NCBI GenBank assembly: GCA_025465145.1
Contig: JAODNS010000318.1
Location: 1-5,862, forward strand
DNA length: 5,862 bases
DNA from: Frankiales bacterium
GTDB taxonomy: Bacteria; Actinomycetota; Actinomycetes; Mycobacteriales; SCTD01
Direction of reading: 5' to 3'
This document shows positions 1 to 5,334 of this stretch, piece after piece. A model generated the notes under the pieces. The model was not told where the DNA came from and did not search any database. It saw only the letters and a program-made list of their open reading frames with translations. A program made the translations under genes and the position numbers. The stretch's first letter is position 1. Every line of letters begins with the position of its first letter.

Positions 1-216
1 TGCCACTCGATGGTCCGCTCGCTGGTCGGGGCGATGCTGGGCGTCGGGGAGGGGCGGCGTGCGCCGGACTGGCCCGCCTCGCTGCTGACGCTCGGCGCCC
101 GGTCCAGCGCCGTGGTCGTGGCGCCGCCGCACGGTCTGGTGCTCGAGGCCGTGGAGTACCCCTCGGACGACGAGCTGCTGTCCCGCCAGGCCGTCACCCG
201 CAACCGGCGCGCCTGA
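1..216 (+). CDS. truA: tRNA pseudouridine(38-40) synthase TruA, C-terminal fragment (5' end outside window)
   Basis: Only the last 71 codons are present, read in frame from base 1 to a TGA at 214-216. TruA converts uridines 38-40 of the tRNA anticodon stem-loop to pseudouridine in the cytoplasm. The fragment opens with C-H-S-M-V-R-S-L-V-G followed by a V-G-x-G stretch, which matches the family's C-terminal block (E. coli TruA has H-H-M-V-R-N-I-V-G). It continues to a G-L-x-L-x-x-V-x-Y-P element close to the C-terminus, also typical of TruA. The catalytic aspartate lies in the N-terminal part, outside the window, so activity cannot be judged. A tail of roughly 18 residues follows the Y-P and ends in basic N-R-R-A. 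In many actinobacteria truA lies between rplQ and rplM, which agrees with rplM being found downstream here. Identification rests on the short C-terminal motif plus context. Confidence 0.85.
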   Translation, partial: CHSMVRSLVGAMLGVGEGRRAPDWPASLLTLGARSSAVVVAPPHGLVLEAVEYPSDDELLSRQAVTRNRRA

Positions 217-271
217 CCCGCCGCTCGACCCGCTCACCGACCCTGCTTGCGTCCGCCCGCGCTCCGCGTGG

Positions 272-284
272 CGCTGGTCCAGCG
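272..284. repeat. 13-bp palindrome in the truA / ABC-F gap
   Basis: Arms CGCTGG and CCAGCG flank a single central T. In RNA this could form a 5-bp stem with a 3-nt loop. It lies 56 bp after the truA stop codon. No T-run follows, so it is not a convincing intrinsic terminator. It could be a weak 3'-end hairpin of the truA transcript or an operator-like site, or chance in GC-rich DNA. Confidence 0.3.
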
Positions 285-302
285 AGCGGACGTTGCGCAG
301 GT

Positions 303-328
303 GGGGCCGGGCCGGGGCGGGGCGGGGG
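303..328 (+). other. Putative G-quadruplex motif upstream of the ABC-F gene
   Basis: Five consecutive G-runs of 4, 3, 4, 4 and 5 bases (303-306, 309-311, 314-317, 319-322, 324-328) are separated by loops of only 1-2 C residues on the coding strand. This satisfies the usual G3+N1-7 rule with one run to spare. It ends 11 bp before the -10-like hexamer at 340-345 and 23 bp before the start codon, so it covers the place where a -35 element would be expected. Folding and any regulatory effect are inference. Confidence 0.5.
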
Positions 329-339
329 CGGCACACCGG

Positions 340-345
340 CACACT
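340..345 (+). promoter_or_regulatory. Possible -10 element for a leaderless ABC-F transcript
   Basis: The hexamer CACACT keeps the A at position 2 and T at position 6 of the actinobacterial TAnnnT -10 pattern but has C at position 1. It ends 6 nt before the ATG at 352, the geometry expected when transcription starts at or beside the start codon. No convincing -35 is visible; that place is filled by G-runs. The G5 run at 346-350 is too close to the ATG to act as a normal Shine-Dalgarno, which favours a leaderless reading. The match is weaker than those at 5318-5327. Confidence 0.35.
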
Positions 346-351
346 GGGGGC

Positions 352-1983
352 ATGGGTTTCGTGGACGTCCAGAAGGTGCAGTACGTGCTGCCGGACGGGC
401 GGGTGCTGTTCGACGACGTGAGCTTCCGGGTCGGCGACGGCACGAAGACGGCGCTGGTCGGGGCGAACGGCACCGGCAAGACGACGCTGCTGCGCACCAT
501 CGCCGGCGACGTCACACCGTCGGCGGGGGCGATCGCCCGTGACGGCGGCCTCGGCGTGATGCGCCAGTTCATCGGCTCGATCCGTGACGACACCAGCGTC
601 CGCGACCTGCTGCTGAGCCTGTCGCCGCCGGACCTGCGGGCGGCCGGTGCGGCGGTGGACGCCGCCGAGCTCGCGATGATGGAGGCCGACGACGAGAAGA
701 CCCAGATGCGGTACGCGCACGCGCTGTCGGACTGGGGCGACGCGCAGGGCTACGAGGCCGAGGTGCTCTGGGACACCTGCACCATGGCAGCGCTCGGCAT
801 GCCGTTCCACACCTGCCAGTACCGCGCGGTGAACACCCTGTCCGGCGGCGAGCAGAAGCGGCTGGCCCTGGAGGCTCTGCTGCGCGGCCCGGACCAGGTG
901 CTGCTGCTCGACGAGCCGGACAACTACCTCGACGTGCCCGGCAAGCGCTGGCTCGAGGAGGCGCTGACCGAGAGCCCGAAGACGGTGCTGTTCGTGAGCC
1001 ACGACCGCGAGTTGCTCTCCCGAACGGCGAACCGCATCGTCACGGTCGAGGCGCACGGCGCCTGGGTGCACGGCGGCGGCTTCGCGACGTACGCCGAAGC
1101 CCGCCAGGCCCGACGGGACCGCCTCGACGAGCTGCACAAGCGCTGGGACGAGGAGCGCGAGCGGCTGCGGCAGCTGGTGCTGACCCTGCGCAACCAGGCC
1201 GCGAGCAGCCCGGCCATGGCCAACCGGTACAGCGCCATGCAGACCCGGTTCGCGAAGTTCGAGGAGGCCGGCCCGCCGCCCGAGCAGGTCGTCGACCAGA
1301 AGGTCACCATGCGGCTGCGCGGCGGGCGCACCGGCGTACGCGCGGTCACCGCCGAGCAGCTGGAGCTGACCGGGCTGATGAAGCCGTTCGACGTCGAGGT
1401 CTTCTACGGCGAGCGGGTCGCCGTCCTCGGCAGCAACGGCTCGGGCAAGTCGCACTTCCTGCGGCTGCTCGCCGGACAGCCGGTGGCGCACAGCGGACAG
1501 GCGAAGCTCGGTGCGCGCGTGGTGCCGGGCTGGTTCGCGCAGACCCACGAGCAACCGGAGATGCACGGCAGGACCCTGGTCGAGGTGCTGCACCGCGGTG
1601 CGGGCGACGGCCCCGCCTCGCGCCGCGGCCTGGAGCGGGGCGGCGCGATCGGTGTGCTGCGGCGCTACGAGCTGCACCACCAGGCCGACCAGCGCTACGA
1701 GACGCTGTCCGGTGGGCAGCAGGCCCGCTTCCAGGTGCTCATGCTCGAGTTGTCCGGCTGCACCCTGCTGCTGCTCGACGAGCCGACGGACAACCTCGAC
1801 CTGGAGTCGGCCGAGGCGCTGGAGGAGGGCCTGGAGGCCTTCGACGGCACCGTGCTGGCCGTCACCCACGACCGGTGGTTCGCCCGCGGCTTCGACCGCT
1901 TCCTCGTGTTCGGCTCGGACGGGCAGGTGTACGAGGCGCCGGAGCCGGTCTGGGACGAGGGGCGCGTTGTCCGCGCCCGTTGA
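352..1983 (+). CDS. ABC-F family dual ATP-binding cassette protein (ribosome-associated ATPase type)
   Basis: This is a 543-residue soluble protein with two ABC ATPase domains and no membrane segments, so it is not a transporter. ABC-F proteins bind the ribosomal E site and act in translation or ribosome-targeting antibiotic resistance; the role of this member is unknown. Domain 1: Walker A G-A-N-G-T-G-K-T at 37-44, signature L-S-G-G-E-Q at 163-168, Walker B ending D187-E188, switch His217. A charged, Arg/Glu-rich linker spans about 241-325. Domain 2: Walker A G-S-N-G-S-G-K-S at 360-367, signature L-S-G-G-Q-Q at 452-457, Walker B D476-E477, switch His506. All catalytic residues are present. 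The usual D-E-P-T-N-H-L-D is replaced by D-E-P-D-N-Y-L-D and D-E-P-T-D-N-L-D. I chose ATG 352 because domain homology starts there; an in-frame TTG at 247 would add 35 low-complexity residues. The 3' end overlaps the downstream acetyltransferase gene by 17 bp. Confidence 0.93.
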   Translation: MGFVDVQKVQYVLPDGRVLFDDVSFRVGDGTKTALVGANGTGKTTLLRTIAGDVTPSAGAIARDGGLGVMRQFIGSIRDDTSVRDLLLSLSPPDLRAAGAAVDAAELAMMEADDEKTQMRYAHALSDWGDAQGYEAEVLWDTCTMAALGMPFHTCQYRAVNTLSGGEQKRLALEALLRGPDQVLLLDEPDNYLDVPGKRWLEEALTESPKTVLFVSHDRELLSRTANRIVTVEAHGAWVHGGGFATYAEARQARRDRLDELHKRWDEERERLRQLVLTLRNQAASSPAMANRYSAMQTRFAKFEEAGPPPEQVVDQKVTMRLRGGRTGVRAVTAEQLELTGLMKPFDVEVFYGERVAVLGSNGSGKSHFLRLLAGQPVAHSGQAKLGARVVPGWFAQTHEQPEMHGRTLVEVLHRGAGDGPASRRGLERGGAIGVLRRYELHHQADQRYETLSGGQQARFQVLMLELSGCTLLLLDEPTDNLDLESAEALEEGLEAFDGTVLAVTHDRWFARGFDRFLVFGSDGQVYEAPEPVWDEGRVVRAR

Positions 1984-2476
1984 GATCCGGCGGATCCGGC
2001 CGGAGGACTGGCCGGAGCTGAAGGCGCTGCGGCTCGAGGCGCTCGCGGACACCCCGATCGGCTTCCTGGAGACGCTCGACGCCGCCCGGGAGCTGCCGGA
2101 CGAGGCCTGGCAGATGCGGGCGGCGCGAGGCGCGCAGGACGGGGACCCCTTCCGCGACTCGCTCCAGGTCATGGCGTGGGACGGCGGCCGTGCGGTCGGC
2201 ACCTGCGCGTCGTTCCTGCGCGACGGCGCCGCCTGGCTCGCCGCGGTGTACGTCAGCCCCGCCTACCGCGCGCGTGGCCTGCTCGGCGAGCTCGTCGACG
2301 AGTGCGCGACGTGGGCTCGCGGGCGGAGCAGGGGCGTGCTGCGGCTCGGGGTGCACGAGGACAACGGCCGCGCGCGAGCGGCGTACGCGAAGCTGGGCTT
2401 CGTCGAGACGGGCGAGCGCCAGCCGTACGACCTCGACCGCTCGCGCGAGGAGCTGCTGCTCGAGCGGCCGCTGTAG
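1967..2476 (+). CDS. GNAT family N-acetyltransferase
   Basis: This 169-residue protein has a GNAT fold and probably transfers an acetyl group from acetyl-CoA to an amine; the substrate is unknown. It begins with an E-I-R-R-I-R-P-E-D-W strand-helix typical of GNAT N-termini. The acetyl-CoA-binding motif A is V-Y-V-S-P-A-Y-R-A-R-G around 94-104, and a C-terminal N-G-R-A-R-A-A-Y-A-K-L-G-F block lies at 133-145. In motif A the usual R-x-x-G-x-G/A has Leu106 at the last position. There is no ATG or GTG near the N-terminus in this frame. TTG at 1967, preceded by GAGGGG at 1957-1962 with a 4-nt spacer, is the only good start. This places the start inside the ABC-F gene (17-bp overlap), so translation is probably coupled and the two genes share an mRNA. 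N-terminal assignment is less certain than the family assignment. Confidence 0.85.
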   Translation: MSAPVEIRRIRPEDWPELKALRLEALADTPIGFLETLDAARELPDEAWQMRAARGAQDGDPFRDSLQVMAWDGGRAVGTCASFLRDGAAWLAAVYVSPAYRARGLLGELVDECATWARGRSRGVLRLGVHEDNGRARAAYAKLGFVETGERQPYDLDRSREELLLERPL

Positions 2477-2491
2477 CCGGGCGGATCTGCC

Positions 2492-2552
2492 TCCACCTCG
2501 GGGCCGCTGGGACGGGATGCCGCGGATGTGACCCGCCGCACGGCGAGGTGGA
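2492..2552. repeat. 9-bp inverted repeat between the GNAT gene and rplM
   Basis: TCCACCTCG at 2492-2500 is repeated as its exact reverse complement CGAGGTGGA at 2544-2552, with 43 bases between. The right arm ends 23 bp before the rplM -35 element. It could form the base of a larger RNA structure ending the upstream transcript, or be a DNA-binding site. No T-rich tail is present. In DNA this GC-rich, chance is a real alternative. Confidence 0.25.
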
Positions 2553-2575
2553 CGCGGATCGTCCCACCGGCGGCT

Positions 2576-2605
2576 TTGCCCGGCGGCCGCCCGCTCGGGT
2601 ATCGT
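2576..2605 (+). promoter_or_regulatory. Sigma70-type promoter of the rplM-rpsI operon
   Basis: A -35 element TTGCCC (2576-2581) and a -10 element TATCGT (2600-2605, fitting TAnnnT) are separated by 18 bp. Transcription would begin near 2612, giving a leader of about 60 nt before the rplM GTG. This is the best-formed promoter in the window, as expected for a strongly expressed ribosomal protein operon. The leader is GC-rich and could pair GCGCG (2617-2621) with CGCGC (2636-2640), but this is not strong enough to call a regulatory RNA. Confidence 0.6.
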
Positions 2606-2670
2606 GGCGGGCTGCTGCGCGAGCGCATGACGCCGCGCGCGACCACACCCGAGGGAAGAAGAGCAAGCCC

Positions 2671-3113
2671 GTGCGCACGTACACGCCCAAGCCAGCCGAC
2701 ATCACGCGGCAGTGGCACGTCATCGACGCCACCGACGTGGTCCTCGGCCGGCTCGCGAGCCAGGCGGCGATCCTGCTGCGCGGCAAGCACAAGGTCTACT
2801 ACGCGCCGCACATGGACACCGGCGACTTCGTCGTCGTCATCAACGCCGCGAAGGTCGCGATGACCGGCAACAAGGCCGCGCAGTCGATGGTGCACCGGCA
2901 CTCCGGCTACCCGGGTGGTCTGACCAGCACGCCGTACGCAGAGGTCCTCGCGACCCGCCCCGAGCGGATCATCGAGAAGGCCATCAAGGGCATGCTCCCC
3001 CACAACACCCTGGGCCGGCAGATGCTGTCGAAGCTCAAGGTCTACGCCGGTCCCACCCACCCGCACCAGGCCCAGGCGCCGGTGCCCTTCGAGCTGAAGC
3101 AGGTCGCCCAGTA

Positions 3114-3114
<1 letters not shown>
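2671..3114 (+). CDS. rplM: 50S ribosomal protein L13
   Basis: This is a full-length 147-residue L13, the usual size in actinobacteria. L13 is an early-assembling 23S rRNA-binding protein of the large subunit. Recognisable blocks are W-H-V-I-D-A-T-D-V-V-L-G-R-L-A-S (15-30), V-V-V-I-N-A-A-K-V-A-M-T-G-N-K (54-68), H-S-G-Y-P-G-G-L (77-84), the A-I-K-G-M-L-P-H-N-T-L-G-R signature (104-116) and L-K-V-Y-A-G-P-T-H-P-H (122-132). The start is GTG at 2671: the conserved actinobacterial N-terminus (M)-R-T-Y-T-P-K-P begins exactly there, and no other start codon lies close upstream in frame. The ribosome-binding site is purine-rich but imperfect (GAAGAG at 2658-2663, 7 nt away; GAGGG lies further upstream at 2651-2655). 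The TAA stop shares its last base with the rpsI ATG, so the two ribosomal proteins are translationally coupled. Confidence 0.97.
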
Positions 3115-3515
<401 letters not shown>

Positions 3516-3526
3516 TCGTCCGTCCT

Positions 3527-3556
3527 CGAGGCGGTTCCCTTGCGGGAGCCGCCTCG
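3527..3556 (+). terminator. Strong GC-rich hairpin between rpsI and glmM (terminator or attenuator candidate)
   Basis: A 13-bp stem pairs 3527-3539 with 3544-3556 around a TTGC loop. All pairs are Watson-Crick except one G-U (T3535 with G3548). It starts 11 nt after the rpsI stop codon and ends 10 nt before the glmM Shine-Dalgarno. It is followed by TGGCATGTCT rather than a clean T-run, so it may be a U-less actinobacterial-type terminator, a partial terminator, or an mRNA 3'-end stabiliser that lowers glmM output relative to the ribosomal protein genes. No separate glmM promoter is evident downstream of it. Confidence 0.6.
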
Positions 3557-3566
3557 TGGCATGTCT

Positions 3567-3572
3567 GGAGGT
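3567..3572 (+). promoter_or_regulatory. Ribosome-binding site of glmM
   Basis: GGAGGT, the strongest Shine-Dalgarno in the window, lies 5 nt before the ATG at 3578 and fixes the glmM start. It falls just outside the upstream hairpin, so the site should be accessible. Confidence 0.8.
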
Positions 3573-3577
3573 ACGCG

Positions 3578-4891
3578 ATGGCTCGGCTGTTCGGCACCGA
3601 TGGCGTACGAGGAGTCGCCAACGGCGACGTCCTCACCGCAGAGCTCGCCCTGCAGGTCGGGCTGGCCGCGGCGCAGGTGCTCGGCGGCCGGACCGCCGTC
3701 ATCGGCCGCGACACCCGGCCGTCTGGGCCGATGCTCGAGGCGGCCGCAGCTGCCGGCTTCGCGGCCGCCGGGCTGGACGTCCTCCTGCTCGGGGTCGTGC
3801 CGACGCCGACGGTCGCGCACCTCTGCGCCAGCGGCGCGGCCGACATCGGCCTGATGATCTCGGCGTCGCACAACCCGATGCCGGACAACGGCCTCAAGCT
3901 GTTCGCCGCCGGCGGGCTGAAGTTGTCCGACGCGCAGGAGGACGTCGTCGAGGCGGCGCTGGGTACGACCGGCAGCCGACCGACGGGGACCGCAGTCGGC
4001 ACCGTGAGCGCCGCGGACCCCGCGCTGGTCGGGGCGTACGCGGACCACCTGCTCTCCACCCTGGAGGCCGCGCCTACCGGGCTGAAGATCGTCGTCGACT
4101 GCGCGCAGGGATCCGCCTCGGCCGTGGCGCCGGAGGTCTATCGCCGCGCTGGCGCAGAGGTGGTGGCCGTCTTCAGCGACGGGGACGGCGCGCACATCAA
4201 CGACGGCTGCGGGGCGACGCACCTGGAGGCGCTGCAGGCCGCGGTCCTCGAGCACGGCGCGGACCTGGGCCTGGCGCACGACGGCGACGCCGACCGCTGC
4301 CTCGCCGTGGACGCCACTGGCGCCGTGGTCGACGGCGACAAGGTGCTCGCGATCTGCGCGCTTGGGCTCAAGGCGCGCGGGGCGCTGGCGCACGACACCG
4401 TGGTCGCCACCGTGATGAGCAACCTCGGCTTCGTCCACGCCATGCGGGACAGCGGGATCGAGGTCGTGCAGACGGCGGTCGGCGACCGGTACGTGCTCGA
4501 GGCGATGCGCGACGGCGGGTACTCGCTCGGCGGCGAGCAGAGCGGACACCTGGTGCTCGGCGACCACGCCACCACCGGCGACGGGCTGCTGACCGGCCTG
4601 CAGGTGCTCGGGCGGATGGCCGCGACCGGCTCGTCGCTGGCCGAGCTGGCAGCGGTCGTGCAGACGCTGCCGCAGGTGCTGGTCAACGTGCGAGCCGAGC
4701 GAACGCGGGCTCAGGCTCCGGACGTGCTGGACGCCGTCGCCGCCGAGGAGGCGGCGCTGGCCGGCGCCGGCCGGGTGCTGCTCCGGCCGTCGGGCACCGA
4801 GCCGGTCGTCCGCGTCATGGTCGAGGCACCGACGCAGGAGCAGGCGGACGAGGTCGCGCAGCGGCTGGCGTCAGTCGTCGGCCGCGGCTAG
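3578..4891 (+). CDS. glmM: Phosphoglucosamine mutase
   Basis: GlmM interconverts glucosamine-6-phosphate and glucosamine-1-phosphate in the cytoplasm, feeding UDP-GlcNAc, peptidoglycan and lipid-linked glycan synthesis. This 437-residue protein is close to the usual 445-450. It starts M-A-R-L-F-G-T-D-G-V-R-G, the family N-terminus. The phosphoserine loop I-S-A-S-H-N-P lies at 94-100, with Ser97 as the catalytic residue that must be phosphorylated. The Mg-binding loop D-G-D-A-D-R is at 235-240, the sugar-binding G-G-E-Q-S-G-H at 318-324, and the phosphate-binding R-P-S-G-T-E-P at 403-409. All four active-site elements are present, so it should be functional. The spacing from rpsI is 62 bp and contains a strong hairpin. 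The rplM-rpsI-glmM order is common in actinobacteria, which favours read-through from the ribosomal operon. Its last 21 bp overlap the convergent minus-strand gene. Confidence 0.97.
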   Translation: MARLFGTDGVRGVANGDVLTAELALQVGLAAAQVLGGRTAVIGRDTRPSGPMLEAAAAAGFAAAGLDVLLLGVVPTPTVAHLCASGAADIGLMISASHNPMPDNGLKLFAAGGLKLSDAQEDVVEAALGTTGSRPTGTAVGTVSAADPALVGAYADHLLSTLEAAPTGLKIVVDCAQGSASAVAPEVYRRAGAEVVAVFSDGDGAHINDGCGATHLEALQAAVLEHGADLGLAHDGDADRCLAVDATGAVVDGDKVLAICALGLKARGALAHDTVVATVMSNLGFVHAMRDSGIEVVQTAVGDRYVLEAMRDGGYSLGGEQSGHLVLGDHATTGDGLLTGLQVLGRMAATGSSLAELAAVVQTLPQVLVNVRAERTRAQAPDVLDAVAAEEAALAGAGRVLLRPSGTEPVVRVMVEAPTQEQADEVAQRLASVVGRG

Positions 4892-5311
4892 CACCCAGAC
4901 CGGGATGACCCGGCGCGTCTTGAACTGGTACTCCCGGTACGGCGGGAATGCCGCGACCGCCCGCTTCCACCACGCGGCTCGCTCGTCGCCGGTGACCTCG
5001 CGAGCGACGTAGTCCTTGCGTACCGGCCCGTCCTGCAGCTCGACGTGCGGGTCCGCGAGCAGGTTGAAGTGCCACGCCGGGTGCTCGGGTGCGCCGCCCT
5101 GGGACGCCACCACGGCGTACCGGCCGTCGTGCTCCACGCGCATCAGCGGCGTCTTGCGGAGCTTGCCGCTCTTGGCGCCGCGGTTGGTCAGCACCACGAC
5201 CGGCATGCCGCGCAGCTCGGTGCCCTCGGTCCCACCGGAGCTCTCGATCAGCTCGACCTGGTCGCGGACCCACTTCTCGGTGCTCGGCTCGTACTCGCCG
5301 CTCAGAGGCAT
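4871..5311 (-). CDS. Deazaflavin (F420)-dependent nitroreductase family protein, Ddn-like
   Basis: This 146-residue protein belongs to the Ddn / F420H2-dependent quinone reductase family (PF04075 type). Members bind reduced coenzyme F420 and transfer hydride to quinones or nitro compounds; the natural substrate here is unknown. Family blocks are T-N-R-G-A-K-S-G-K-L-R-K-T-P-L (42-56), V-A-S-Q-G-G-A-P-E-H-P-A-W-H-F-N-L (68-84) and a C-terminal Y-R-E-Y-Q-F-K-T-R-R-V-I-P-V-W-V-L (125-141). These match Mycobacterium tuberculosis Ddn in order and character. There is no signal peptide or membrane segment. Length is normal for the family. ATG at 5311 has no Shine-Dalgarno but lies 6 nt after a TAGGCT -10-like hexamer, so the mRNA is probably leaderless. 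Its stop lies inside the glmM coding region (21-bp convergent overlap), and it is divergent from pepN. F420 use is inferred from family membership. Confidence 0.88.
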   Translation of the reverse strand: MPLSGEYEPSTEKWVRDQVELIESSGGTEGTELRGMPVVVLTNRGAKSGKLRKTPLMRVEHDGRYAVVASQGGAPEHPAWHFNLLADPHVELQDGPVRKDYVAREVTGDERAAWWKRAVAAFPPYREYQFKTRRVIPVWVLAAADD

Positions 5312-5317
5312 GACCGC

Positions 5318-5323
5318 AGCCTA
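5318..5323 (-). promoter_or_regulatory. -10 element of a leaderless promoter for the Ddn-like gene
   Basis: On the minus strand this reads TAGGCT, matching the TAnnnT -10 pattern, and ends 6 nt before the ATG at 5311. Transcription would therefore start at or next to the start codon. No good -35 is seen. Its first two bases (5322-5323) are shared with the opposing pepN -10. Confidence 0.5.
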
Positions 5324-5327
5324 GGGT
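5322..5327 (+). promoter_or_regulatory. -10 element of a leaderless promoter for pepN
   Basis: TAGGGT matches TAnnnT and ends 7 nt before the pepN ATG at 5335, the spacing expected for a leaderless transcript. No Shine-Dalgarno precedes the ATG and no convincing -35 is visible. It overlaps the minus-strand -10 at the central CTAG, so the two divergent promoters cannot easily be occupied together. Confidence 0.55.
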
Positions 5328-5334
5328 CCGCAGC

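Noticed and set aside
247..351. 35-residue N-terminal extension of the ABC-F protein from an in-frame TTG at 247
   Set aside because: It is low-complexity Arg/Gly/Ala encoded by the G-run tract, lacks a Shine-Dalgarno, and family homology starts at the ATG at 352.
2627..2670. Possible upstream ORF starting at an ATG in the rplM leader
   Set aside because: No Shine-Dalgarno, out of frame with rplM, and the product would run into rplM as an Arg/Thr/Ser-rich shadow peptide.
2606..2670. Autoregulatory L13 leader RNA
   Set aside because: The roughly 60-nt leader allows only a short GCGCG/CGCGC pairing with no recognisable leader motif, so a structured regulator cannot be supported.
2263..3066. 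Minus-strand open frame opposite the GNAT gene and rplM
   Set aside because: Crosses an intergenic promoter region and two unrelated genes, with no recognisable domain; antisense shadow.
3556..4908. Plus-strand open frame of 450 codons in another frame across glmM
   Set aside because: Extremely Arg/Gly-rich translation with no domain; a GC-driven shadow of glmM, although slightly longer than the real gene.
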